Below are positions 31,598 through 44,026 of a DNA stretch of 64,000 bases, piece after piece. The notes below the pieces were generated by a model. That model did not search any database. It worked only from the letters and a program-made list of their open reading frames with translations, and had not been told where the DNA came from. Numbering within the stretch: position 1 is the first letter of the stretch; each line of letters starts with the position of its first letter. The position numbers were made by a program, and so were the translations under genes. Origin of the DNA: Campanula takesimana. Taxonomy: Eukaryota > Streptophyta > Magnoliopsida > Asterales > Campanulaceae. The stretch is taken from assembly GCA_026119855.1 (NCBI GenBank), contig JAOWBW010000131.1, forward strand, positions 1,984,001 through 2,048,000, in the 5' to 3' direction.

Positions 31598-32602
31598 GTG
31601 TCCCGAGCGTGGGGCCAAGAAGGAGATCAGGCTGGCTCTTCGGGGCAAGGGGATGCCAGAGAAGAGGCTCGAATTATGTTTCAAGGAATGTTCGAAGCAG
31701 GAATGAAAACTATAAATGATCAGAGGAAAGAAAGAGAACAGGTACCACCAAGATATGGCTTAGAACGGTTTTTGAAAATGAAGCCTATGGATTATGATGG
31801 AGAGCCCGATGTATCTAAAACGGAAAGGTGGATTGAATCAACGGAAAAGATCTTTGATGCTTTGAGATGTTCTGAGGAAGATCAAGTCAGGTTTGCTACT
31901 TATAAGTTGAATGGAGCTGCCGAGCATTGGTGGAAAGCTTTAAAAACTAAATGGGATGAAACTCATGTACCTTACACTTGGGAGAATTTTCTGAGAAAGT
32001 TTAAAGAACACTTCATTCCTCGAGTAGATCAAGACAGGAAGGAGATGGAATTTATTAGCTTGGAGCAAGGTTCTATGTCAATTGCTCAGTATTCAGCTAA
32101 ATTTTCAGAGTTGTCCAGGTATTGTACTCACCTAGTGGCAACTGAGGAGAGGAAGGCTACGAGGTTTGTGAAAGGTTTGAAAACTGTGATTAGAACTCAG
32201 CTAGTATCCCATAAGTTGCAAGATTTTCAAGATGCAGTTGATCGAGCCTACCAGGTGGAGCATGACATTGAGGAACATAAGAAGAAAATGGAATTGTTAG
32301 GCGCTAGGAAGCAAGTTAGGCAACAACAACGTGGTGATAATCGAGGAAATCAAGGTGGATCTTCACAATTCAAAGGGTCTTCTCAAAGACAGTCAGGTAA
32401 TAGAAATCAAAGTAACACTTCAGGGAGTCAGAGCAGAGGAGTTTGTAATTATTGTCAGAAAGAAGGGCATTCAGAAGAGAGATGTTGGAAGAAACAGTGT
32501 AAGTGCTTGAACTGTGGTCAGTTAGGACATTTTCAGAGGGATTGCCCTAAGTATATGATGCAAGCATCGGGAAGTGTGGTTGGGTCCTCTCAGGGTCAGT
32601 AG
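31598..32602 (+). pseudogene. Gyp-A gag, start deleted
   Basis: Gag core is clear: REEARIMFQGMFEAG, PPRYGLERFLKMKPM, AAEHWWKALKTKW and FKEHFIPR, then two zinc knuckles near the end (CNYCQKEGHSEERC and CLNCGQLGHFQRDC). The first codons (from GTG at 31598) are LTR-derived, because the true start was lost in the deletion. The frame stops at TAG (32600-32602), and the pol frame continues in phase after it. Confidence 0.9.
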
Positions 32603-34273
32603 AGGGATTCCTCAGGCAAGCCTAAGGTTCAAGGACGTGTCTTTGCCATTTCTCAGCAACAGGCTTCAGAGTCCTCTAATGTGATAGGAGGTATTATTTC
32701 TATGTCTAGTTTGAGGGCACTTACACTTATAGAACCTGGCTCATCGCATTCTTATGTGTCTGTGCATTTTGCTTCTCGATTGCATTTGTCTTCTGAATCT
32801 CTGCCTTATGTGTTAGAGGTGTCAACTCCTATAGGGGAGTGTTTGGTGACCAATGAGGTGTTGCATTCTTGTGATGTGCATATACGTGAGCATGTCTTAC
32901 CTGCTGATTTAGTTATCTTACCATTACAAGATTTTGATGTTATCTTAGGTATGGATTGGTTGGGTAAATATCATGCTTCTGTTGATTGTACTAATAAGGT
33001 GGTCACATTTTCTATCCCTAATGTTCCTAACTTTTCTTTTGAAACTGTTCCCTGGGGTAGAGAGATTCGAATTATTTCTTATATGAAGGCTAGAAAGTTG
33101 TTGAACCGGGGTTGTGCGGGGTATTTGGCTAGTGTTTTGGATACTACTAAAAGGGTTCCTGATATTGAGGATGTGCCTATTGTTAAAGAATTTTCAGATG
33201 TATTTTCTTCTGAGTATGCTATGCCTCCTGACCGGGAAATCGAGTTCTGTATTGACTTACTTCCAGGTACGACTCCTATATCTGAGGCACCTTACAGAAT
33301 GGCCCCAGCTGAATTGAAAGAGTTGAAGGTTCAGTTGCAAGAGTTACTTGATCGAGGATTCATTCGTCCTAGTGTATCCCCGTGGGGAGCTCCAATATTA
33401 TTTGTTAAAAAGAAAGATGGGTCCTTGAGACTGTGTATTGACTACAGAAAGCTGAATCAGGTAACTATAAAGAATAAATATCCGCTTCCTCATATTGATG
33501 ATTTATTTGATCAACTTCAAGGGTCGGTTGTCTTTTCAAAACTTGACTTGAGGAGTGGGTACCATCAGTTGAAAATCCGTTCTGAAGACATTTCTAAAAC
33601 TGCTTTTCGTAGTAGATATGGTCATTATGAGTTTCTTGTTATGCCTTTCGGGTTGACTAATGCTCCGGCTGTTTTTATGGATATGATGAATAGGGTCTTT
33701 AAACCTTATCTTGACACCTTCGTGGTTGTATTTATTGATGACATTCTGGTTTATTCCAAGTCCCGGGAGGAGCATGAACAGCATTTACGAATGGTTTTAT
33801 CTATTCTTCGTGAGAAGCAGTTGTTTGCTAAATTCAGTAAGTGTGCTTTTTGGCTCAATGAAGTATCTTTTCTTGGGCACGTGATTTCTAATAATGGTAT
33901 ATCAGTTGATCCATCCAAAGTTGAGGCTATTGTGAATTGGAGGAGGCCAGAATCAGTTACAGAAATTCGAAGCTTCTTGGGGTTAGCTGGGTACTACAGA
34001 AGGTTTATTGAGGGGTTTTCTAAGATTGCAACTCCCTTGACTCAGTTGACTCGAAAGAATGTTCCTTATGTGTGGGATGAAAAATGTCAAGCTAGCTTTG
34101 AAGAGTTGAAGAAGAGATTGACTACAGCTCCTATTCTTGCCCTACCTAATGGTAATGATGATTTGGTAATATATAGTGATGCTTCTAAAGAAGGCCTCGG
34201 GTGTGTATTAATGCAAAATGGAAGGGTGATTGCATATGCTTCGAGGAAGTTGACTCCGTTATCCTACCCATGA
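32603..34273 (+). pseudogene. Gyp-A protease and reverse transcriptase
   Basis: In phase with gag after the amber stop. The protease reads EPGSSHSYVS where relatives have DPGSSHSYIS, so the catalytic Asp is Glu. Reverse transcriptase is complete with YPLPHIDDLFDQL, FSKLDLRSGYHQ, MPFGLTNAPAVF and FIDDILVYS. RNase H begins (VIYSDASKEGLGCVL). A deletion of about 10 bases near 34260 shifts the frame. Confidence 0.92.
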
Positions 34274-34274
34274 T

Positions 34275-36056
34275 ATGGAGCTTGCAGCTATTGTCTTTGC
34301 ATTGCACAAGTGGAAACATTATCTTTATGGGGCAAAGTTTGGGATTTTCACAGATCATCGGAGTTTGAAGTATCTTTTCTCCCAGAAAGAGTTGAATAAT
34401 AGACAACGAAGATGGATGGAGCTGTTGAAGGATTATGATTGCACCATTTCTTATCATCCGGGCAAGGCAAATGTGGTAGCTGATGCTATTAGCCGGAAGT
34501 CTTATGTAGCTTCATTGATGGTGCGAGAATGGAAGATGTTGGAGGATGCTCGAGATTGGAGTCCTTATGAATCAAAGCATGGAGCTATTTTTGCGAACAT
34601 TTGAGTATTTCCAACTTTAGTTCAACAAATAAAGGAAGCTCAGAAGGATGACCCGGAGTTGGTAAAGATTATGGATAAAATCAAAGAAGGTAATTTTGAG
34701 GATTTCTCTCTCAGTCCTGAAGGGGTATTAACTTTCAGAGGTCGATTGTGTGTGCCTAATGTGGATGGGATTAAACACCAAGTTCTTGATGAAGGCCATA
34801 AGTCAAGGTACACTATTCACCCCGGGAGTACTAAAATGTATTAGAATTTGAAGCAACACTTTTGGTGGAATAATATGAAGAGGGAAATAACGGATTATGT
34901 ATCCAAGTGTTTAACATGTCAACAAGTTAAAGATGAACATCAAAGGCCCGCAGGATTGCTTCAACCGTTAGAGATTCCGAAATGGAAGTGGGAACATGTT
35001 ACTATGGATTTTGTGACAGGGTTACCTCGTACTCGAAGAAGGTTTGATGCGGTTTGGGTGATTGTTGATAGATTGACAAAGTCTTCTCATTTTCTACCTA
35101 TTGAGATTGGTTATTCTATGGAAAAGCTTGCAACCTTGTATATTAATGAGATCGTGAAGTTACATGGAGTTCCAGTGAGCATTGTATCTGATCGTGACCC
35201 TAGATTCACATCTCGATTTTGGCAAGCATTTCAGAAGGCTTTGGGTTCAGAGTTGAGATTTAGTACAACTTTTCATCCTCAAACAGATGGTCAGTCCGAG
35301 AGAACTATCCAGATTCTTGAGGATATGTTGAGGGCTTGCTCAGCTGATTTTTTAGATTCGTGGGATATTCATTTGCCTCTCGTAGAGTTTGCTTATAATA
35401 GCAGTTTTCAGTCCAGTATTGGGATGCCTCCTTATGAAGCCTTGTATGGGAGGAAATGTCGGTCTCCTATCTGTTGGGATGAAGTGGGAGAAGCCAAGAT
35501 TTGGGGTGTTCAGATGGTTAATGATTCAGTTGAGAAAGTTAAACTTATTCGAGATCGTTTGAGTACTGCTCAGAGTAGACAGGAAAGCTATGCTGATCAT
35601 CGAAGGCGAGACCTTGAGTTCGAAAAAGGTGACTTTGTGTTTTTGAAGGTTTCCCCTAAGGTTGGTATTCGAAGATATGGAAAGAAAGGCAAGCTTGCTC
35701 CGAGGTATATTGGCCCATTTGAGATTCTTGGAAGAGTGGGAGATCGGGCGTATCGTCTTGCATTACCTCCTTCTCTTGATAAGATCCATAATGTGTTTAA
35801 TGTTTCTATGCTTCGGAAGTACGTGTATGATTCTTCTCATGTTCTATCTGAGGTTCCCGAGGATATTGAACCGAGTATGTCTTATGAGGAACATCCGGTC
35901 CAAGTCATTGATTCGAAGGTGCAAGAATTGAGAAACAAAAGTATTCCTCTTGTTCGAGTTGTGTGGAGGAATCATAATGTGGAGGAATCGACTTGGGAGC
36001 TTCGGGAAGAGATCGAGAGGAAGTATCCTTGGTTGTTTGAGGGCCTCGGTAAGTAA
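34275..36056 (+). pseudogene. Gyp-A RNase H, integrase and chromodomain-like tail
   Basis: One frame broken by two stops (34602-34604 TGA, 34842-34844 TAG). RNase H: MELAAIVFALHKWKHYL, FTDHRSLKYL and AKANVVADALSRK-like text. Integrase: HPGSTKMY, CLTCQQVK, MDFVTGLP, VSDRDPRFTSRFW and HPQTDGQSERTIQ. The C-terminus LVRVVWRNHNVEESTWE is chromodomain-like, as in Tekay/Del chromoviruses. Both stops can be explained by C-to-T change of CGA and CAG codons. Confidence 0.92.
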
Positions 36057-36083
36057 CCCTAAAATTCGGGACGAATTTTCTTT

Positions 36084-36092
36084 AAGGGGGAG
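36084..36092 (+). other. Gyp-A polypurine tract
   Basis: AAGGGGGAG directly before the 3' LTR. Confidence 0.85.
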
Positions 36093-38215
36093 TGATTGTA
36101 GCGACCCCAAAACCCGTTTCTATTTATTTTATATTTTTGGGGATTTTTATTTGACTTATATGTGCATTTTATGTGTTGCATCATATTTTATGATTTGCAT
36201 ATCATATTTGATTATTTGTGTTATTTACATAGTTAGTAAAAAAATAATGATTAAAGGAGTTAAATGATTAAGTTGAACTTTAGGGTTCTTGTTGAAATTT
36301 TAAGTTTAGGGGTTAAAGTGTTAACGTTGAAAGTTGGGTGACCATTTTGTGAAATGGGTAGGATATTTATAAAAACTTATCCCTTCTTCCTTCCTTCTCT
36401 GTGTTTACAATTTCCTTCTGCAACTTTCCTCGTTCAGTTTAGGGTTAGGAGAAAAAGGTAAGTTCGACCCATTTCGATTTAATTCTTTTTATTTACTTAC
36501 CCGTTTTAAAAGCTAATTATATAAAAATGATCAGGGCGTCGAATAGGTCATTTCTAGCCGAACAAAACTTATTTCAGCGATACTTTTTCCAGAACTAGGT
36601 AAGTTACTAATTTCCCTTTAAATGTTAAAATAGTCATATATGCTATATATGATACTTCTACTTGTTAATTTTGTGATTTGGGTAATATTTGCTATACTTG
36701 TAATTTTGGGACAAAGGGAGTATATGGAGTTGGCTTTAGCTGAGTATGTGAATGTTTAGGAACTCAAGTTGTAACTATAATGAAAGTTGCTAATGTTGTG
36801 AACTAATGTTGTGTAGTATCTTGTGTAGTATGTGTTATACTTGTGGGACGGAAGGAGTAAAAATTTAACTAAGGAAGAATCTGGGATTTGGCCCAAATCA
36901 GGAGGGGGCGCACGCACCCTAGATAAGGGGGCGCACGCACCCTATTGACCAATTTAGGCAAAAAGTGACTGATGAAGGGAGGCGTGCGCACCCTTTTGGG
37001 TGGGGCACGCGTACCCTTAAGTGACCAAAAATAATAAGATTCTGATGAGTGGGAGCGCGCGCACCCTTTTGGGTGGGGCGTGCGCACCCCCCTGTTTTCC
37101 AGGTTTGATAGTTTGTGTTATTTGGGGTACAAGAGGATAATTGTTTGTGTCGTCCTTGGGGTTGTTTAGGATCTAAATGTGAATGTGTATGACTTTTATG
37201 TCGTTGGTGAAAAAGATTGAGTTGTGAATAAATGTCCTTATTATGGACTCTTTATCAGAAATCTTTCGTGTGCATCTTGTGATGTATTTGGCTTAGTTCC
37301 TTCTTGGATTAAATGCCCCGGGTTGTGTTTAGCAAGTATTCATTACTGTGCTTCTTGTTAAAAGTCCAGCTGGTCTTGTTGTGGAGTCAGCCAATGGAAG
37401 AATTATAGTGGTACAGGTAAGTCCACTATAAGGTTTTCCATTGGAGCTTGTGAGTCAGGCGGTGGGAGAATTATAGTGGCACATAAGCCAAGTTCACTAT
37501 AAGGTGTCCACTGTGCCTTCTAGTTTCCCCAGTCCAGATTGGCCTTGGATGGGATGAATTGCTCCCTTTGGTGAGTATTTGGGTTATGACTTTGTGTCAT
37601 ATTTCCCTCTCTGGTTACTTGGTTCTATTGGTTATGATTTGGTTTTCGGGATCCCGGCTTCAGCTATTTATGCTGCTCAGATGGTTTTCTCTGATGGGTT
37701 TCTCAGATGGTATTCTCATCAGTTATGGTTATTGGGTAAACCTTGGCTTGGTATCCACCGGAGTGTGGGCAATGTGATAAAAGTGATATATGAGTTGATG
37801 TTATGTGCTATATGCTATATATGATTACTTGTTTATATTGTTTCTTTATGATTATCATATCACCATGTAACGTAGTTGCATTTTAGTAGCTTACTGAGAT
37901 TTATTCTCACCCTTATTTGTTTACTGTTTTAGATAAAAGCGGGTCCAGGGGATAGGACACTTGGCACGGGAGGACGTTGGTTTGGTAAGAGTTGGGACTT
38001 GTTTTGTTGAAGGTTACATTATGTAAATGTAAACCCTTTGGGTAGAGTACCCCTACTTTCTTATGGTCACATCTATTTTGGTAAATGTTGATGTATGTAT
38101 ATTTGTTTAAAGGTTTGTAAGCCTTCGGGCTAAGTACTTTCGTTGTGAAAGTGTTTGTAAAAGTTTGTTTCAAGTTAAGTGAAGTCTTCGAACTTCAAGT
38201 GTGTTTTTGTTCCAC

Positions 38216-40307
38216 TGTCACGACCCGAAAACTAGGCTCTATTTTATTAGTAATAAATAATTATTATTTATTTATTTTCTTATTTATTGATTTGAATTAT
38301 TATTTATTTAAATATTTATGTGTGCATTTTATGTTTTATAATTATGCCTAGCATTTTATTTGGGTCATTTGTGCTAGTGTAGTATTGTTGGGTCTTAATT
38401 GTTAGTAAGGAGTGTAGAAATTGTGTGTAGTGTAGTGGAGGGGGCCTAAGTGTAAATCTTTTAAATCATTTCCCTACTCCCTCCCTACTCCTCCTCTTCT
38501 CCCTCACTACTCCATCTCCCAGCTCAATCTCTCTCTCTCTCTCTACTTGGGGTAAGCTTTTTGTCTCTTTCTTCTCTCTTCATTTTCTTCCTCTTCCTCT
38601 CATAATCTCTCATTTCTTAAAACGTGAAATGTGTTTAGATCGTCGATAGGATCGCGTAGAATCAAAAATATTTGAAATCCATCAACTTTGAGAAAATCCA
38701 AGTAAGTTACTTTTCCCCCATTTTAATGTTAAAATGTTCATATCATGTTCATATAATGCTTTTGTTGTTGTATTTGAAGTTTGAATGAGGTTGCAATTTA
38801 TTTGAAATTTATTTGAGTTTTGGGTAAAAAATGGTGATTTATGAATGTTGGGTTTGATTCTTGATTTTGGTTGTTAAATGTTGTTGTATGAGTCTTTTTG
38901 GACTTATAAGTTGTTTTGGTACATTAGTATGCTAGTTAGAGGGTTGGATTTTGGTTGAAATGTGTTTTGGTATGAAAATGGAAGAACCCATTTTGTTCTT
39001 CCCGATTTCCAGCATTCCAGAAGATTGGGCGACCGCCCAAAAATGCCTGGGCGACCGCACATCTATCTGAAAGGTTTTGTTCTTGCTTGATGACCTTTTT
39101 GGGCGACCGCACAGATCACATTGGGCGGCCGCACAGTCCTCTGAAAGTTTACATTTGTTATTTTGTGTGGTTGAAGAATGCGTTTTGATCCAAATCTTGG
39201 GTGTCCTTCTAGTTGACCTTAGTGGACATTGTAGTACACTCTAGTGATAGAATTGGGTCCTGTGTGATTAAGTTTGTGTTGGAAATTAATTAAGTGTTAA
39301 TTGAGATTGTTGGAACACTTTAATTGTGTGTTGTTGGTTCATTTCACTTTCTTGGTGACTTCTTGTATGGTTCCCTACTTTGGAACCTTAAGTTGTTTAT
39401 ATAAGCTAGTATTTATTACTTAGCAGTTATTTGAAAGTCCAGCTGGTATTTTGTGTGTGTTTGGGCGATGCGAAACATTATGATGGCACGGCCAAGTCCA
39501 TTGTGATGTTGACCATTGTTTTGCCCCATTATTACCCTCCTCCAGATTGGCCTTGGATGTGAGAAGAGCTAGCTCCTTTGTGTGCATTTTAGCTTTACTT
39601 GGAGCATGACTTTGTGGCATGTCTCCCGTCCCTTGTGACACTTCATTGGTTATTGGTTCCGGTACTGGGGATTTCTCTTCGGCTTTCATGCTATTATGAA
39701 GATGATAATTTGTTGATTATTGAAGCTGCGCAACGATCCTTTATTTGGATGTACCGGTTTGGAAAACCTTGGCTATATCATTTGTTATGTGTTTATTTCC
39801 GCTGCTATCTGTTATGTGATAACTGCTATGTGCTATCTCTGATTTATTATTGTATATTGTATCATAGCATGTCATGTAGTTGTATTAGTAACTTATTGAG
39901 ATTTATCTCACCCCCTTTCTTTTATCTTGTTTTTCCTTAACCCCCCCCCCCCCAGGTGCTAAGGATTAGTCTCGCTGATCACGAGAAAGAGGACGTCGAG
40001 TGTGGATACATTCTTTTGGGGAAGGTTGTTATAGGTTGGTTTACATTATATAAATGTGTAACCTTTTTGGGATAGTTGTACCAAACAATGACGTCATTAA
40101 GATTTGTATATTTGTATTTTGTTGGGCATGAACTTGTGGAAGTTTATGATAGTTGTATTTAGTTTTTGTCAAACTTGGATTTGTAAAACTTTGGATCATC
40201 ACCTTTTGGTATCAAACGGAATTTTTAACTTCAGTATTTCTTAGTTTTGGTCTTAAGTCGACGTCCAGATCGCGGTCTCGGGCCCGCGGGGTCCGAGGGT
40301 CGCGACA
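38216..40307 (+). mobile_element. Gyp-B family solo LTR (2092 bp)
   Basis: Starts TGTCACGACCCGAAAACTAGG, ends GTCGCGACA, with TCCAC on both sides and no internal sequence. GC-rich phrases GGGCGACCGCAC at 39027, 39049, 39101 and 39123. Hairpin at 39476-39508. Poly-C run (13) at 39941-39953 followed by AG. Same family as the complete minus-strand element at 44630-53448. Confidence 0.93.
39476..39508 (+). promoter_or_regulatory. LTR hairpin of the Gyp-B solo LTR
   Basis: CATTATGATGG (39476-39486) pairs with CCATTGTGATG (39498-39508) using three G-U pairs. The loop is 11 nt and ends in CCAAGT. Confidence 0.65.
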
Positions 40308-41571
40308 TCCACTTTCTAAAAGTATATTTCGAAAAAATTTCTAAAGAGTTTTATAACGTCTTCCAATCGTGTCCCGAGCGTGGGGCTAAGTAGGACCACG
40401 GGTCTGGGGCGCGACAGCTAGGTCTTCGTTTTGATCAACGATGTTGAAGAACTATTCTTCAAAGCTCCTAATTATTATTGTGACTTGATAATTGAGATTA
40501 ATCAATCACAATAACCCAAGAATATAATGTGTGATTTCTCTCTCTAAGAAAGACTTTAGAATTGATCAAATCAATAACTAGGGAACAATTCCCGTCAGTC
40601 TGTATTTATATTCAAGGGGTTTCTAAAACCCTTTAGGACTTAGGTTTTCTTGTTCAACAAGAGTTTTCCTAAAACTGATTCTGCCGGGAAAAACCATCCG
40701 TACGGATGTTTCTGGTAGCATCCAGATTCATCCGTACGGATCCTTTCAGCAGGATCCAGTTTTACTTCGTTTTTCACTCCTTTTAATTATCTATTCTGCG
40801 TGTGTAACCCAATAGGATTATACTAAGTTGGCAACGAGTCCGAACCAGTCAAACCTCGTAAGTCATAAGCGGACTCTAGCAAGCCATTATCACTACCCAA
40901 TTAGTATAACTTTGAACTCCAAAGTTTCCTAAAATAGAACATAACACAATCTCTTTGTTACATGATGTCTATTGAACGTAAGCCATGGTCAATGGTCAAC
41001 TTAAATTTGTTCAATGCTTTCTCGATCCCGAATGTATTGATAATACAAATCTTATTTGAGCACGGCCATGCATTTCATCAATACCATTCATCGAGTGGCC
41101 AAAGCTTGACATCTCTCTTAACGAGAAACAAATTCCATCTTGGCTTATTACTCTTCCCTACATGATTCCGATTATGCCAATCACATTCTTTATAGCTATC
41201 CGGTTAGGGATAACGTTTGAATATGTCAAACGTAATGTTCATCACGTGGAAGACTGTAATAACCTCAGGTCTAGAGATTCCAGTGATATAACTATATGAG
41301 ACTTAATTATGACATTGTGACCATGACATAAATCTTATAGGGGTCAGTCCAGTATTTGTTCTCCAACAAATACCCATAAGTCTAATTGTATCCCATACAC
41401 CATAATCATCATATGATTATCTATTAAACTTATACTAATAATTAATCATAATTATCAGGGACGGGGATTATTATAATAAGCATGCAAGAGACATAATAAT
41501 CAAACATTCAATATCTTTATAAATAATAACATTAATTTTACAAACAATATGCCTAGGGCATAACACCAACA

Positions 41572-41783
41572 CTTTAACCAATCATCATTTTAGATTTATC
41601 TCCATGAATCTAAGTTCCAAAGATATAGGTGGCTTTATCCAAGTCCTTCATTTAGAAACTCTTTCAAAATGAATTATATGTCAACCACATATATTAGACT
41701 AGGAATAATGTTACACTCCCACTAAATTTATTGTAATCACAAGTCCCATCTTTGAAGAATTCAAACTCTTTGAATACTACATC
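41572..41783 (-). pseudogene. Copia-E pol, reverse transcriptase part
   Basis: Continues Copia-E after Copia-F. Matches Copia-A about 2165-2420, including the YVDD region in decayed form (near 41680-41700). Ends at ACATC, where Gyp-C inserted. Confidence 0.75.
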
Positions 41784-42614
41784 TGTAACGACCCGAAAAC
41801 CCGCCTCTATTTTCTTAGTAATAAATATTTAATTATTTATTTATTGCTTATTTATTTATTTAAATTATTTATTCATTTAAATAATTATGTGTGCATTTTG
41901 TGTGTCATAATATTTTATGCCTAGCATTTTAATCGATCATTTGTGCTAGTGTAAAGTTAGTAAGTCTTAGTTAATGGTGAGGAGTATGGGTTTAATTGTT
42001 CTTGGTAGTAGTAGAAGGGCCTAGGTGTAACATTTTGTTTTAATAATCATCCTCCTTCCTCCTCCCTCCTCCCTCACCTCACATTTTCATTTCTCTCTCT
42101 CTCTCCTCCATTGTTGGGTAGAAAAGGTAAGATTTCTCTCCTCCTTCTCTCTTCTTTTTAGCCATCTTCCTCTCATTATTTCTCATTTCTTAAAACATGA
42201 AACTTGTTTAGATCGTCGTTAGAATCGTAGAGGGCTAAAAATATTCGAGTTCCGGCAACTTTGAGAAAATTCAAGTAAGTTGCTTTTCCCCCATTTTTAT
42301 GCTAAAATGTTCATATCATGTTTATATAATGCTTGATGTGTTATATTTGAAGTTTGGTTGAGTTTAGAATTTATTTGGAATTTATTTTGGGTTTTGAATA
42401 AAAATGGTGATTTTGTTGAATGCTTAGATTAAATCTCGATTTGTGTGGTTAAATGTTGTTATTTAGGTCTCCAAGAGGTTTATATGTTGTCTTAGTACAT
42501 TGTTAAGAGTATTGGAAGTGTTGATTTTGGGTGTTTATGAACTAGCAAGATATTGGGTTTGATTTTGGTAAGAATGTGTTAAAACCCAGCTGATTTCTGC
42601 CCAGCCCGACGACC

Positions 42615-42723
42615 GGGCGCCCGCCCGCCCCCTGCCAAGCGCCCGCCCACTTCCCCCTTTTCTGACCCTTAGCTTCTGTTATAATGGGCGCCCGCCCGCC
42701 CCTATTCAGGCGCCCGCCCGCCC
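42615..42723 (+). promoter_or_regulatory. GC-rich phrase array in Gyp-C LTR
   Basis: GGGCGCCCGCCCGCCC (42615), GCGCCCGCCCAC (42639), GGGCGCCCGCCCGCCCC (42686) and GGCGCCCGCCCGCCC (42709). TATATATA follows at 42834. Same set in the 3' LTR near 56971-57080. Confidence 0.7.
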
Positions 42724-43995
42724 TGTTTTTCTGGAAATCATATTTGTGTTTGTTTAAGACTAGGTTGTATTTTTAGTTGGGTTTTAGAGACGCATGAATT
42801 GAGTTTTCTTGTCTTTAAATGTTAGGATAGAAGTATATATAGGTGCTCCTAAGATTTAGAACGAAAGGAGTGAAATTCGGAGCTAAAACAGGGATTTTTC
42901 ATCATGTCCGGCCGAACACTTTTTATAAATTGTCCGTTTTACGTTCAATCTTCCGGAGGCCATAACTTCTTCGTCCGGACTCCGTTTTAGACGTGTAAAC
43001 TATCGTTGGAAAGCTCTTTTCGAGTACTACGTAATGGTTCTACTGGCTGCTTGGTTCCAGATCAGAATGGTTGTCTTATTGTTGAGGTATAAGATCAAGG
43101 TGTAGTCTCGGTCTAGGTTCCATAGTACTTTTCCAGTTGACTCATTTGGGCACCGTGGAACACCTTAGTAATTAAAATTGGTTCCTTTGTGAACAATGGT
43201 GTTATGTAATTTGATCAAGTATTGTTTGGGAATGTTTGGGCATCTTATGATGTGTTCGTGATTGTTCCAATCGAATTGATTTTCGAGTAAGACTTGGTCT
43301 AGGTTTTAGGCGATGTCCTATAGTACCTAGAGGGTTGTTATTGAACACCAAAGTGTAGGGTTTGGTCCGGTCGTGATCATGTTCTAATAAGGGTAACCTT
43401 TTGGATTCGTTTGGGGTGTTTAGAATTGGTTCGTTATGGACGGAGGTAAAGCGTGAATTGGCAATTGGGTACTTACGGTTTGATTAACCTTAAGGTGTAT
43501 TCGTTCTGATTTCCTACTTTGGAATTCCAGGTGTGATGATATGGTTGAGTTCATAGTCCTAGTACATCTTTATGAGTAAAACGTTTAGGATAATTTTGGG
43601 TTATAGTCGTTGTACTATTTGTGAGCGACCGTTTGGGTTGTGTTCCTTATGAATAACTTGTGGGTATCATCTTTGGAATGTATCTAGTATGGTTCCTCTT
43701 TATGGAATTATCGTATTCTAATAGTCTTTGTTGTTGAGCTCCTTATGAGCAATTCCGTTTATCGTTGTTGTGCTCTTTATGAGAAATTCTGTTTATCGTT
43801 GTTGTGCTCTTCATGAGAAAATCTTGTTATTGTTGTTGTTAAACTCTTCATGAGTAACCGTTGCATCTTTATGATGATTATTTGGCATGGTTCCCTACTT
43901 TGGAACCCTAATCTGTTTAATTAAGCTAGTATTTATTACTTAGCATTTATTTGGAAGCCCAGCTGGCATATTTGTTGCATCGGGCGATGGGAAAG

Positions 43996-44026
43996 ATTAT
44001 AATGGCAAAGCCAAGTCCATTATAAT
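43996..44026 (+). promoter_or_regulatory. LTR hairpin of Gyp-C
   Basis: ATTATAATGG (43996-44005) pairs perfectly with CCATTATAAT (44017-44026) around the 11-nt loop CAAAGCCAAGT. Repeated in the 3' LTR near 58354-58384. Confidence 0.75.

Larger units (their letters stand above)
29432..31620 (+). repeat. Gyp-A 5' LTR, 3' end deleted
   Basis: Begins TGTAGCGACCCC. TATAAAAA at 29704-29711. Splice-like signals: donor 29795, exon 29872-29935, donor 29936, acceptor ending 29871 and another ending 31258. The text ends near GTGGGGCCAAG, where the 3' copy continues to ...GGGGCGCGACA, so about 34 bp of LTR are lost. Relative to the 3' copy it also lacks about 14 bp of the second hairpin near 30828. Confidence 0.9.
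29432..40416 (+). mobile_element. Gyp-A: Tekay-like gypsy element with chromodomain
   Basis: LTRs 29432-about 31620 and 36097-40416 (the latter split by a Gyp-B solo LTR). Flanked by GCTAG (29427-29431, 40417-40421). Order gag, protease, reverse transcriptase, RNase H, integrase, chromodomain-like tail. A deletion removed the 5' LTR end, primer site and gag start. Several stops and one frameshift make it inactive. Confidence 0.92.
36097..40416 (+). repeat. Gyp-A 3' LTR, split by Gyp-B solo LTR
   Basis: Two LTR parts, 36097-38215 and 40313-40416 (about 2.22 kb together), ending GGGGCGCGACA. The TCCAC duplication (38211-38215, 40308-40312) flanks the inserted LTR. Confidence 0.92.
29212..41571 (-). 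mobile_element. Copia-F: solo LTR, split by Gyp-A
   Basis: LTR parts 29212-29431 and 40422-41571, TGTTGGG ... CCAACA, flanked by CTTTA duplications (29207-29211 and 41572-41576). There are no internal sequences, so it is a solo LTR from recombination. Sense TATAAATA at 40610-40603, with palindromic phrases CATCCGTACGGATG at 40695-40708 and 40729-40742. Confidence 0.9.

Noticed and set aside
31598..31620. GTG-initiated start of the Gyp-A gag frame
   Set aside because: The first codons are LTR sequence fused by a deletion; comparison with Gyp-B gag shows the real start is lost.
32600..32602. Programmed amber readthrough between gag and pol
   Set aside because: The element has other stops of the same mutational type; simple decay is more likely unless intact copies share it.
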